Shown piece after piece: positions 1-11,748 of a stretch of 64,000 nucleotides of DNA. The translations under genes were made by a program, and so were the position numbers. The DNA is from Stomorhina lunata (lineage: Eukaryota > Arthropoda > Insecta > Diptera > Rhiniidae): assembly GCA_933228675.1 (NCBI GenBank), contig OW121740.1, positions 30,525,632-30,589,631 on the forward strand, written 5' to 3'. Position 1 is the first letter of the stretch, and each line of letters opens with the position of its first letter. The notes beneath the pieces were generated by a model that was not told where the DNA came from, made no database searches, and saw only the letters and a program-made list of their open reading frames with translations.

Positions 1-270
1 TTGAAAAGTTAAGTATTCTTTACTAAAAGTCAAACATACTTTTTTCAACCTGTGCCAAAAAATGGGTGAAGCAGGGGATGCTGATTATGATTGGTCTTAA
101 CTTGGTAAGTCCGAATTTATCTTGGATTTTCCTTCATCTCAACTGTGGATATTGACCTCCAAGTAGTATCAACTGGGGAACTACATTAACATTCGTTAAC
201 GTTAACAGGTGCCGCGACTTTTCCGATAAGAACGATGAAAATATGGGTTAGGGCGTCAGGTTAGTAACCC
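1..270 (+). repeat. Repeat segment F, first copy
   Basis: This segment reappears in inverted orientation, with many differences, at about 11345-11590. Shared blocks include a 'cttcatctcaactgtgg' block near 131 and an 'aacccatttt/aaaatatgggtt' block near 240. A shorter related piece lies at 9424-9480. It stands directly before a LINE reverse-transcriptase fragment, so it may be LINE sequence, but it has no open frame of its own. Confidence 0.5.
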
Positions 271-296
271 AATCATGGAAAAATGATATATGTACT

Positions 297-848
297 ATGA
301 AAAAGCAAAAAACAAAAATTAAATTAAAATTTATCTTCTCTTGTGAGGACGACCAAGAAAACCAGCAGGAAGATGCAGAAAGCGTGCTGAAACTGAGGAA
401 GGGAAACTTTTTCAAATTGTTTGTTTCAAATGAAAGCGACCAAGATGACACGCCTGAACAAATCAATGATGACGGCTATAAATGTCCACCACCCAACCAA
501 AATGAGGTTGGAATTGCAATAACTCGACTGAAAAATAATAAAGTTGCGGTTGCCGAAGGTTTACCAGCAGATCATTTTAAGGCCGGAGGTGATGAGTTAA
601 TAAGGCATATGTCCCAAATGCCGACCATATTTTATAATTTCATGCGCTTCGATATAGTGCGCATATTCATCAGTTTCGTAGGCCGAGCTTTGAAAACTTT
701 CCTCTTCTCGTCTTTTTTTATCGAAATCTTAGACCTCTTTTTCTACGAGTTCTATTGGGATCACCCGCTTAACATGTCTCAGTTAACACAGTTGCTGCTG
801 TTTAAGATCGTAAATGCGATGTCGATATTCACTTCTGACGCAGATTGA
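297..848 (+). pseudogene. LINE reverse-transcriptase fragment fused to unrelated repeat
   Basis: The open frame is 183 codons. Its middle part, about residues 40-107 (bases 414-617), resembles the start of the reverse-transcriptase domain of Jockey/RTE-like non-LTR retrotransposons. The key runs are NEVGIAITRLKNNKVAVAEG and LPADHFKAGGDELI, where functional relatives usually read KNNKAAGADGLPAELFKAGG. The match stops near 617. From about 645 to 770 the DNA instead matches a repeat present at 11196-11300 and, inverted, at 9460-9560. The catalytic YADD region and everything downstream are absent. This is therefore a 5' part of the domain joined to another repeat, open only by chance after residue 107. 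The first 40 residues are lysine-rich and not recognised. Confidence 0.6.
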
Positions 849-849
849 T

Positions 850-1504
850 CCATATTCTTAGGATCTTTTTCTAGAAAACTCCATTATTCAACACCATATA
901 TAGAGTAATTTAACGGAAGTATAGATATATATAACGTTGATTCTGTCATAATGGGGTTAAAATAATTAGTGATGACACCATATTAGCTACTTATCTGGAG
1001 TACAGAGTTCCACAACGTTTCGAGGCTTCTAACATTGTTGGTACTAGTCTTGTTTTATTGTGGAATAGTATATATCCAGTGTTCGCTGCTTGCTCTTTTT
1101 CTTCTGTTCAGTTTCGTTTTCTAAGTGTGTACTTAGAGCATTAGACATTACAACAGTTTCCCAACGTCCTTGGCGTTACCATGGCAGTTGGTTCTTCGTA
1201 CCGGAATAACTCGGAATTCTGCAATATCTATAAATATCAATGCCACTTTACGTTGTAACTCTATAACTCAAGAACGGGCTCACCTATCCAAACCAAATAT
1301 TTATTCTTTGTTTGTAGATGGTTTATGTGAAGTTAGCTCAAAATCGGTCGAGCGGTTCTTCATTTATCACATTTTTTGCAACAAATTAGTTTTTTTAGAG
1401 TTTATAAAATCCATGGAAATTTTTTATGTTTAAATACATACATATTGTATAAAATAGTTTCCATATATTGCATAAACTCTATAAATTATCTTCTTCTATA
1501 TATA
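850..1504. other. Unassigned AT-rich stretch
   Basis: I see no recognisable protein, terminal repeat or tandem structure here. Short open frames at 1170-1433 and 1376-1579 have no features of real genes. Confidence 0.4.
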
Positions 1505-1815
1505 TACAAATTTGATCATGTAATAATATTTAGCAAAGTTGTTGCCCATGAACCGACGAACATTACCAAGTTAGTATGACCAGATTCCGACAGGTGGCGT
1601 CACTGAAAATTACTTAAATTGAATTTAATCGTGAACTATTAAATTGATCATGCTACGATATTAAGCAAAGTTGTTTCGCATGAGCCGACGAGGGTTTTTA
1701 AGTTGGTATGACCCATTCCCAATAGGTGGCGCCACAGAAAATTACGCAAAATTAATTAAATCATAAACTGTGCATTTGATCATGCTATTATCTTTAGCAA
1801 AGTTGTATGCGCATC
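1505..1815. repeat. Family D tandem-unit fragment (about 2.3 units)
   Basis: The motif TTGATCATG recurs at about 1513, 1644 and 1777, a period of 131-133 bases. Each unit carries TTTAGCAAAGTTGT, GAGCCGACGA and ACAGGTGGCGCCAC-like blocks. The same units fill the centre of the larger family D elements, so this is a detached internal piece. Confidence 0.7.
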
Positions 1816-2172
1816 ATTCCTTCGGATTTATTTTGGTTGCTATAAAGCGGAGCCGTGCAGATCTACAGCACAAAGTGCGAACTTTTATAAAAAAAAGCTT
1901 TTGAGCTTTCACACTGACACACTATGTATGAGAGAGATGTAACTATGTTTGTCCCACTCACACTTACGTAAAATTGTCTTTGCGAAGTTATTGGTCTTTT
2001 CAAAGTTCAAAGATTCGAATTTTTTGCTCGAATATATGAAGAAATATGTACATCTGGCAATACTGACCATAAGAGCTTTTAAAGCTGTTTACAACAAATG
2101 CAAATATTAATGTATGTGTTTTTGGACGGGTCTGATATTAAGTTAATTCATATACTACTGAACTAAAAAAAA
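1816..2172. other. Unassigned stretch
   Basis: Mixed-composition DNA with no recognised feature lies between the family D fragment and a family A element. Confidence 0.35.
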
Positions 2173-3478
2173 AAAACAAGTAAGAAAGTGCTATAGTCGG
2201 TCAAGCCCGACCATACGATACCCTTCACCACTAAGGTCAAATGTGTTATTTTTCCTGTATAAAGACAAATATTTGCTAAATTTTTCTCAAAACTTATATA
2301 TTTAAGCTGCTTCCGACATTTGGACTTTTATGAGAGCTAGGGTCAAATGTGGACCGATTATCTCGAAATTTTTAAAATTTATTACTTATTTTAAAAATTA
2401 TGTATGCAAAAAATAAACTAAAAATTCCCATTATCTTCAGATTTACGAGCGTTTTAGGGATTTTTGTCTCATTTAGTGCGTTTTTAAAGAAAAGTTTGTA
2501 TGGAAGCTATGGTCAAATGTGGACCGATGTTAACGATTAAGGTTTACATAAGCAGTATTTGATTTAAATTTCGTGAAAAAATATTGATATTTGTGGCCAA
2601 TATATCAATTCCGGGAAGTGGGACCTATGGGAGGTACCATAAATAATGGAACGATTTTGACGAATTTTAATAGCCCATTAACAAAAAAATGATCCTATTA
2701 TCAAAAAAAAAATGATCTGTGCCAAATTTCATCAAATTATCTTTAGAATTGCGACCTGTAGTTTGATTACAAGGTTTACATGGGGGTCCAGTAGAGCGGT
2801 TCGCCTTCCATACAAAAAAAAAAGAGTTGCGTTAAAACAATTCCAAAAAAAATTTTTTTTGTCACGCCTACAAATACCGCCGTTCACAAATACCGTATTT
2901 TGTTCACTGTGTCGCCATTTTATGTCCGATCATAAAATTTTATATATCGGCGTTCGCGGCTCTGTAGGGGCTACATTTCTCTCTTTGATAGTTTTTTACT
3001 ACCACTTCAATTTATAGTCATAACTTTTAAAAACTAGATTTTTACTCGATTTGATTAGGGTGGTTACGACTCGAATTTTAAAAAGTAATGACTAGAAATT
3101 GACGAGGTTGTAAAAAACTATCAAAGAGAGAAATGTAGCCCTTACAGAGCCCTGAACATCGATGTATAAAGAGTTATGATTGGACTAAAGATGGCGACAC
3201 AGTTAACAAAATACAAAAAGGGCGGTATTTGTTTTTAGAATCATTTTTACATTATCTTTAATCCTAGGGGGTGACTGACTCAACTTTTTTTTCGAACCAC
3301 TCTAGGGTCCAGCCAGCCAGACGGACGGACGGACGGACATTGCTAAATTGACTCAGAAAGTGATTCTAAGCCTATTGGTATACTAAAAAGTGGGTCTAAG
3401 ACAAATATTTCCATGCGTTACATACAGCAGCACAAACTTATAATACCCTTTCTTCCAAATGGTGGCGAAGGGTATAAT
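2173..3478 (-). mobile_element. Family A (DINE-1/mini-me-like) element, copy A1
   Basis: On the minus strand the element starts with an ACCCTT...AAGGGT palindrome, carries a GTCC/GTCT tract (3312-3340), and ends with subterminal GGTGAAGGGTAT, the hairpin GGTCGGGCTTGACCGACT and CTTACTTGTTTT. The two subterminal GGTGAAGGGTAT-type inverted repeats plus a 3' hairpin are known hallmarks of DINE-1/Helentron-associated elements; the GTCY tract recalls dipteran mini-me elements. There is no coding capacity. A separate MITE is nested at 2792-3304. Orientation is defined by taking the hairpin end as 3'. Confidence 0.75.
2792..3304. mobile_element. Nested hAT-type foldback MITE with 8-bp TSD
   Basis: The insert splits a family A GGGGGTCCAGCCAGCC block. 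GGGTCCAG occurs immediately before (2784-2791) and after (3305-3312) it, and the uninterrupted sequence is seen in other A copies. The ends are TAGAGCGGTTCG and CGAACCACTCTA, inverted repeats with one mismatch. Internally, about 2868-3000 and 3110-3240 are long inverted arms around a short loop. An 8-bp duplication with a TAGRG terminus is typical of hAT elements. There is no transposase. Confidence 0.85.
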
Positions 3479-4237
3479 AAATCACGGGCTCCAACCATTG
3501 ATTCATCTTAATTGTTTTAATAAGCTTTTAAGTCTGCAAATATATATGCTCAGTTATCTCGGTGAGAGATGTACTACAATCCAGATTTAATGCTGAATTT
3601 GGTCAGAATTTATGAAATTAATAGTTGCTTTCGATCGATCTGAGCGCTCATAAAATACCCACTTATGCTGGGTGAGGGTATAATAAATATATCGCTACAT
3701 TGATAAACTTTCACTTCTGAATAATGTAAATATACTTTTTTCAGTATTTCTACATATTTATATTCCACTATGACTATATTTACACCCAAGCCCCCATCAC
3801 TATCATCTATTATGTTAAAGTAATTAAAAAAAAGCATCGGACATGGTACTTTGTGATCCTTAATGAAATAATTAGTCAACCAAAAAATTAATGTCGACAA
3901 AGATCGCCAGAAACAGAAAAATATTCTACACGAACACAAAAAGGTTCAACAAATAAGGACAAAAGTTCAATTAATAGATCAGCAAATACTTATATACTTT
4001 ATGATTAAAATATAACATTATCAGTAAATTTATTATTATTAATATTATTGTTCTTATAAGTGTATATAAATAAATTTAATTTGTTTAATTTATTGTATAA
4101 AAGTGTTTAGCAACAACGCACAGTGGGTTAGAATAACATGTTTTCTTGGATCAAATCAGGGAAGCTATGTTCGGATAATTTTTCTTTATTTTTCATTTAA
4201 TACCATTAAAATAAGTAAAAAAAAGATGTTTTCAAAG
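3479..4237. other. Unassigned stretch
   Basis: No gene is seen. A single Transib/RSS-heptamer-like motif CACAGTGGG lies at 4119-4127, on the side where the 3' end of the minus-strand Transib fragment at 5699-6115 would be expected. Confidence 0.35.
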
Positions 4238-5602
<1,365 letters not shown>

Positions 5603-5698
5603 TATAATTTTATTAAATAATGCCAAATACCAGTGTAGGTATATAGTGCAAGGAGTACAATATGAGAAATTAAACATTACATTTTGCACATCTTAAAG

Positions 5699-5822
5699 TT
5701 AATCATCAATACCATCATCATCAACATCATCATTATCATCATCACCGTTATCATCATCATCATCATTATCATCATCATCATCGTTATCATCATCATCATT
5801 ATCATCAACAGCATCGGCAACT
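5699..5822. repeat. Imperfect (ATC/GAT)n microsatellite, in frame
   Basis: A trinucleotide array with ATT/ATC alternation and few interruptions, read as Asp/Asn codons by the minus-strand Transib fragment. It makes up about the last third of that frame. Confidence 0.9.
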
Positions 5823-6115
5823 TCAACATTACTGAAATAGTTCTTGTTCAGGGGTGAAGGTACAATTAAATCAATTGCCTCCTCTGGCAAGCTTTGAACC
5901 TTCTTTGTAGGCAATTTTCGCATGCTTGAAATAATTGGGTCAGAAGTTATCAAAAATATATTAAAAATATCTTGGTTTGATTTTTCGCGACTGCACTTTC
6001 GTGAATGAAACTCTTTATATTTTTTTAAATCTTTATTTCGAGCTTCTTGCGCTTCTTCTGATAACTGTCCAATAGGTAAAATGGCATTTGACACAATTTC
6101 GCAGTCGCGAGATCA
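5699..6115 (-). pseudogene. Transib/RAG1-like transposase, C-terminal fragment with poly-Asp tail
   Basis: The minus-strand frame (131 codons from an internal Met at 6094, homology from about 6115) carries the C-terminal block of Transib transposases, the DNA-transposon relatives of RAG1. The motif ILPIGQLSEEAQEARNK contains the Glu (codon 6044-6046) that aligns with the third catalytic acidic residue of RAG1 (E962 region). It is followed by RKCSREKSNQDIF and LITSDPIISS. The paralogue at 58888-59849 has the same blocks. Catalytic Asp and zinc-binding parts are missing upstream. The frame then runs into a GAT trinucleotide array (5700-5820 on the plus strand), giving a tail of about 35 Asp/Asn residues before the stop. 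I take it as a truncated relic between two inverted D elements; expression of this open piece cannot be excluded. Confidence 0.75.
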
Positions 6116-6276
6116 ATGTGATTTTTAGATAAATTGACTGCTGCAACACTTGTATTAAATAATGCATAACATCTAAAAGGCACAAAAGGGCAGCGTAAAA
6201 TTTTGCAATATAATAGAGATTTATGTCCCCTTTAATATAAACTAAAAATTATGACACGAATGTGGACAAATAATAA

Positions 6277-6570
6277 CTATATATCCATTTTAAATATAAA
6301 AATGCAAATTTTTTTGGCATTTCCAATATAAATAACTAAATCTAGAACACTTCCACACACAATTTGATAGACACATGTTAACGAAGTATTTGCAAAATAA
6401 CCTGAACTTGATGGCTCCATTGAAAAATTGTTAACTTTTGCAATACTTTTTAAATTAAATAAAATTTTCCACGGGAAAGTTTTCACTTTTTTCAGCCTTT
6501 TTTGCACAAAAATTTCTCTAAAGTTTGAATTTGAACTTTTACTACAAAAACACCAGAGCACATTTGACAT
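6277..6570 (-). CDS. Unrecognised 97-codon open frame
   Basis: This minus-strand frame starts with MSNVLWCFCSKSSN and is moderately basic in its first half (FVQKRLKKVK). I do not recognise it. It lies in the same 1.26-kb island between inverted D elements as the Transib fragment and on the same strand, upstream of it. It could be an exon-like remnant or another part of the same island. The C-terminal half is hydrophobic and AT-rich in codon use, which suggests chance. Weak evidence of a real gene. Confidence 0.15.
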   Translation of the reverse strand: MSNVLWCFCSKSSNSNFREIFVQKRLKKVKTFPWKILFNLKSIAKVNNFSMEPSSSGYFANTSLTCVYQIVCGSVLDLVIYIGNAKKICIFIFKMDI

Positions 6571-6867
6571 TTAATTTAACGACAAGTGATGTAGAATTTT
6601 ATATACTCTAACCGGGTACAAAAAATTTTGACGATACTTAATTTTTTTTAATTAATCCAAGAAAACAGGCTATTCCAACCCTCTGTGCAACGCCACAAAT
6701 AATATAAAGACGAATAAAAATAAGATTCACGTATTTAAAAAGTGATTGCAAAATTATAAACAATTTTTTTAAATTAAATCATATTTATAAAAAATACAAA
6801 TAAATAAAAATAAGAACCTAATGATGTTATTTTAATTAATTTAAAAAAAAATGTAGGATAAGAATGA

Positions 6868-8131
6868 AGTACCTGGTTGACCGAGCCTTGCTCGGAGCTT
6901 TATGATTAGCATTTTGAGGCAAATTTTAAAGTTTTTATATATTTTATAAAGTGCTAAAATAAATTTAGAGGAAAGACATTGTACAAATATTCAGTTAATT
7001 TTGAATTATTTTATTTATTTTGCCCGACCAACACGTAGTTTGCATAGCTTACAGTTTAACTCATTTTAATAATTTTGGAAATTATTCATACCAACTAAGA
7101 AACCTTCGTCGGCTCATGTGCAACAACTTTGCTAAAGAATGTAGTATAATTAAATGTACAAATTACGCTTAAATTGACTTTGAGTAAGTTTCTGTAGCGC
7201 CATCTGTCGGAAATTATTCATACCAACTAAAAAGCCTTCGGCGGCTCATGCGCTACAACTTTGCTAAAGATCATAGCATGATCAAATGTACAGTTTACGA
7301 TTTTATTAATTTTTAGTAATTTTCAGTGGCGCCATCTGTTGGAAATTAGTCTCATCAACTTAAAAACCTTCGCCGGCTTATCCGCAACATCTTCACTAAA
7401 GAGCATAACATGATCAAATTCACAGTTTACTATTCTATAAAGAACATACATACAGACAAACATTCATTTGTTTTAAATAATACTAATTTTTCCCCCTTTT
7501 TATTCCCTATTTTCTAAAAGTTCCATATGCATATTTGGTACTTTTTTGGTGCAAATTGAATTCGGTACATTTTATTAAATCGCAGTTAACATAATGTATA
7601 ATGTTCCTATCATATTACTTTGGAGATTGTATGTTATCATTTTATCCCCTTTTTACCCATTTCGGCTCCAAAATCAAAAAAGTACCAAATACGTATTTCA
7701 TGTTTCTTTTACATCTATTGATTGAAGTACAAAGTTTCTTTCTAAATTCTTTAGTTTAAAATATAAGAGTGGGTTAAAAAGGTACCAAAAAAACTATTTT
7801 CAGCCTTTTTTACCCCCTATCGAACATAGTTTCAAAAAAGTACCAAACACCTGTCCACTTATTTTCATAGTTGTTTAAAACGTAATTTTAATTTTGTTTC
7901 TATACCTATTACTTTAGGAGATATAGCGTTTTCGATTTTTTCCTCTTTTTACCCGTTTTTACCCTCTTAGAGGCAAAAGTTCCAAAAGTTCCTTCTTCTT
8001 CGACCTATACATCAAAAGAGATACCCACTGTCCAAATTTTATCAAAATCGTTAGAGCCGTTTTCAAGATAGCCATTCTATATATATATAAATACATACAA
8101 TTATTGCTTGTTTAAGAATATAAGATAAGAT
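6868..8131 (-). mobile_element. Family D element, copy D2
   Basis: Inverted relative to D1. It starts at GTACCTGGTTGACCGAGCC with the CCGAG/CTCGG hairpin, has three tandem units (7070-7400), the 'ggtacttttt' domain, TAGCCATTCTATATAT, a short (TA)n tract, and ends at TTTAAGAATATAAGATAAGA. The hairpin ends of D1 and D2 face each other across 1.26 kb. Confidence 0.75.
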
Positions 8132-8949
8132 GAGAGTGAAAATTTTAAAAATAATTTTGAAATAGAATTTGAACACAGAAGTTGTATTGCATCAATCTGA
8201 AAATATTTAACTTGATTTAGATTATTTGATCAAGTTATTTTTCCCCATGTGGTAGCTAGTCAGCAAGAAAATTTTCGAGATAGTACCTTAAAATCGATTA
8301 ATGTTCATTTTCAGGGTGTAACCCAAAATCGATTTACATTTGTATGAAGATTGAGTAGCTCTTATATACATTTACGTTTCAAAAACTCCAATAATACAGA
8401 TTTTGTTTATAACATTTTGTGTAAATTTTTATTTCATTTCACACTTAAATTTATCAGTAAAAAATATCAATAAAAATATATGCATCATTTTTACTGATAC
8501 AGAAAAAAGTGAAAATATTTTTAAAAAAATTTATATGCTGATAATATTATTTAAGATTGTCTTAAGAAATTTGTTTTTACTATAAGTATCTGTATCTGTA
8601 CTTTGTATTTTTTTATTTCTAAATTATTCTCAGACTTTATTTTACGTTTTGAAAGAGGTCATTCGACCTCGTTCATCTTAAATGAGCCTTATCACCAGTT
8701 TTTAAATAAGTATTAAAATAACAAATAATACTAAAAAATAAAATGATTTGAGTCTTATCTTCTAAGACATACTTAAATTTAAACATGGACAATTTCCAAA
8801 AGCATACTTAAGTACGCGTATGTATTTATTTTAAAAATTTCGTTTGATTTTGAAATGAAAAGTAATTTAAATAAAACGTATTAAAATTTTTTTAATATAT
8901 TAGAAAAAAACTATTTAAAATTTTATGATTTTGAAGAATTATATCGTCT
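8132..8949. other. Unassigned AT-rich stretch
   Basis: No recognisable gene or terminal repeat, apart from a small hairpin GAGGTC-attc-GACCTC at about 8655-8670. Confidence 0.35.
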
Positions 8950-9122
8950 TGTAGTCCAGCTGTAGTTTACAGCGAAGTAAAAAATCAATCCACACGTACT
9001 CCAAGAGTCATCATTGCAACCCGAAAAAATTATGGGCCGGCGGCATAATTGGGCCTTACTTCTTCCATGATGATCAAGATCGTCACGTTACTGTGAATGG
9101 AAATCGCTACCGTTTGATGATA
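8950..9122 (+). pseudogene. Tc1/mariner-like transposase, 5' part of a split gene
   Basis: Reading across small frame changes gives NPHVLQESSLQPEKI, then WAGGIIGPYFFHDD and VTVNGNRYRLMI. This is a block conserved in a common insect Tc1/mariner-superfamily (DDE_3) transposase, just upstream of its second catalytic Asp. The reading continues at 12269 after a 3.1-kb insertion: ATGATA stands at 9117-9122 and again at 12269-12274, and joining the two sides restores the expected protein order. A few residues around the usual TVWCG are missing, so the copy had already decayed. Confidence 0.7.
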
Positions 9123-9299
9123 TTTATTTATTTAGGTCTTTAGATCTATAAACCCTTATAGACTAAAGGCTTAGGTGTTTTAATGCACACTCAGGAAATT
9201 ATTACAGTAACTGATTGTATGTTGTTTAGGAAATTTTCGGTTATTTTGTTTTCAAATGAATATTCAATTCAATTTATATGAAAATTGATATTTAACATA

Positions 9300-10141
9300 C
9301 CCAGCAAAACTTTGGCAACGGCAAGTACTCTGGTATCTGGTTACCTTGTAATGACTACAGCATACCCTCCGAATAACTAATAAGTTATTACATAACACCA
9401 AAAGAGCTACGTTACGTAGTGAGCTAACATGTACCGCGAGTTGTAAAATAAGAACGATAAAAAATGGAATGGAAAGACCAAGTAGAGGAAAAATTTTCAC
9501 AACTTGGCCTATAAAATTGAAGAATATTCGCACAAGATCGAAGAAAATAGGTTGTATCTATAGGCCATTTAAGTAAGTAAGAGCCAATATTATATAAAAA
9601 CTTATACAAAAGGGAAGATTTAAATTGTTTAAGTTTTAAAATAATTAAAAAACACTTCTTCTTTGTTTATTAAATGCATTAAACATTTACAAAAAATCGT
9701 ATAGAAATATGTTTCCAAAAATTACAACAAAGCAAAAAAGCAGAGAAAAACAAAGTTATTGTCACATGATTTTGGATCTAAAAATAAAAATTGTTTATAT
9801 TAATTATAAGCTGCTAAGTTTTCAACATATGAAGTAGCTCGGTGGAAGAGTCTCCGCCTAGCAGTCGGAGGGTCTGGGTTCGAGCCCCCATGGGGTCATA
9901 AGAAAAAATTTGTATTTCGTTTAAAAATATGTTTTTTAAATAAAACAACAACAAAAAAGTTGTTGTTGTTGTTGTCTTCCAATTACTTACCCAAGTCATT
10001 ACTTTTCTGCAATTGGTAAGTACTTGCCTCCAATGACATCCCCATGTTAATGTAATGAATTAAACAGCGAATGAGTAAGTAGTTCGTGTTCAATAGTTTA
10101 ACTGTTTAACTCATTATTTGGTAATGAAAAGTTTTGCTGGG
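9300..10141 (+). mobile_element. CCCAGC-ended TIR element 1 with tRNA-like cassette
   Basis: Ends are CCCAGCAAAACTTT at the left and its complement AAAAGTTTTGCTGGG at the right. ATA occurs on both sides, which may be a 3-bp duplication. The interior holds part of repeats F and G (9424-9560), a tRNA-like sequence (9829-9899) and a TTG trinucleotide run near 9957-9976. No transposase is visible. The superfamily is not assigned. Confidence 0.6.
9829..9899 (+). ncRNA. tRNA-like sequence (possible Ala AGC), inside TIR element 1
   Basis: An A-box-like TAGCTCGGTGG and a B-box-like GGTTCGAGCCC have tRNA spacing. A CTCCG...CGGAG anticodon-arm pairing surrounds CTAGCAG, which gives anticodon AGC if a 7-base loop is assumed. 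The acceptor stem pairs at only about four positions (ATGA/TCAT). A second copy at 10834-10904 shares flanking DNA on both sides, so this is part of a repeat, probably a SINE-like head or a decayed tRNA gene, and probably not a functional tRNA. Confidence 0.55.
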
Positions 10142-10833
10142 ATATTTATACATTTGTTTAAAAAACAACCTACAAAAAAATACTGAAAATCCGTAACATT
10201 TGAAAATATCAGTTGTTTAGTTTTTATAAATTTTTTCAATTATTGTATCAAATATAATTCGTATTTGTTTAATTATTGGTTTTCCTTAAGTATCTTAGGT
10301 TTGCCTACTGAAGAAACTTTTTATAATACTGGCCGCCTATCACGGAGTATGGCCTAAGCAAACAACAAACTTTGTTTTGTCTGTTTGGTTTTTTTATGCC
10401 TTAAAGGATATAACCTTTTTATGGTTTCGTCTTTTATGTTAAGTTAATCACAAAATAAATGAAAATTGTCCGTTTTACGGAAATTTTATGTAGTTTTTTA
10501 CCATTCAATTTTTTAAAAATAAATGAAAATTTCCGTTTTTTATACTAAAAATGTAGTTTAAATTTTTGTCAGTAATTTTTTTGAAAACAACCCCAGTAAA
10601 ACTTTTCATTACCAAATAATGAGTTAAACAGTTAAACTATTGAACACGAACTACTTACTCATTCGCTGTTTAAGTCATTACATTAACATGGGGATGTCAT
10701 TGGAGGCAAGTACTTACCAATTTCAGAAATGTAATGACTTGTGTAAGCAATTTGAAAAAAACAACAGCAACAACTTTTTTGTTTTTGTTTTATTAAAAAC
10801 ATATATTTTTAATCGAAATACAAAATTTTTTTT

Positions 10834-10904
10834 ATGATCCCATGGGGGCTCGAACCCAGACCCTCCGACTGCTAGGCAGAGACTCTTCCACTGAGCTACT
10901 TCAT
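10834..10904 (-). ncRNA. tRNA-like sequence, second copy
   Basis: On the minus strand it reads TAGCTCAGTGGAAGAGTC (a better A box than the first copy, with A at position 14), the same anticodon region, and GGTTCGAGCCC. It is nearly identical to 9829-9899 and lies at the mirrored place in TIR element 2. Confidence 0.55.
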
Positions 10905-11718
10905 ATGTTGAAAACTTAGCAGCTTATAATTAATATAAACAATTTTTATTTTTAGATCCAAAATCATGTGAAAATAACTTTGTTTTTCCCTGTTTTTTTT
11001 TTGCTTTGATGTAATTTTTGGAAAAATATTTTTATACGATTTTTTGTAATTATTTTAAAACTTTTTTAAAATTATTTTAAAACTTAAACAATTTAAATCT
11101 TCTTTTTTGTATAAGTTTTTACATAAGATTGACTCTTACTTACTTAAATGTTACAACCTGTTAAGGTCAAAGTCCGAGCATATTTTAGAATTCCATGGAT
11201 TTCGATCTTGTGCGAATATTCTCCAATTTTATAGGCCAAGCTTTGAAAAATGTTCCTCTACTTGGTCTTTCTATCGAAGTTTCGGACATCCTCCTCTAAC
11301 ATTTGGTAGTGGGACATTTCAATTCTAATTTTATCCTCTTCACTGTATTTTTTTCAAGAGAGGGTTACTAGCCCGTAATCCTAACCCATTTTTATCGATC
11401 TTATGGGACAACTCTCGGAACATGTTAACTCACAATATTAATAGGTGTTAAACTAGCTCCCCGGGTGATACCATGAGGAGGTGTGTGTCCACAGTTGAGA
11501 TGAAGGATGACCCAGATAAGTTGGGCTTACCAAGTAAAGACCAATTAGAATCGTGTTTGGTATTCAACATCCCCTACATAATAAAAATTGACTCATGATG
11601 GTATTTTTTTATTAACGTGAGTTAGTTTTACAAATTTATTTTACAGAAGATAATATTTAAGTTCTTAAAATTAAAAAAATCATTTAAAAAGACTCTTTTA
11701 ATAAAAATAAAAAAAATT

Positions 11719-11748
11719 GTTGCCCTTGGTGGGATTTGAACCGGGGCC
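11719..11748 (-). ncRNA. tRNA 3'-half-like (B box) motif
   Basis: On the minus strand the run GGCCCCGGTTCAAATCCCA contains a consensus B box GGTTCAAATCC with partial T-stem pairing. No A box is found upstream, so it is only a 3' half. Confidence 0.4.

Noticed and set aside
5700..5820. ATCATC array considered as a CRISPR-like or regulatory repeat
   Set aside because: It is an ordinary trinucleotide microsatellite without spacers.
9829..9899. Functional tRNA-Ala gene
   Set aside because: The acceptor stem is mostly unpaired, the anticodon arm has a mismatch, and the sequence is part of a dispersed repeat.
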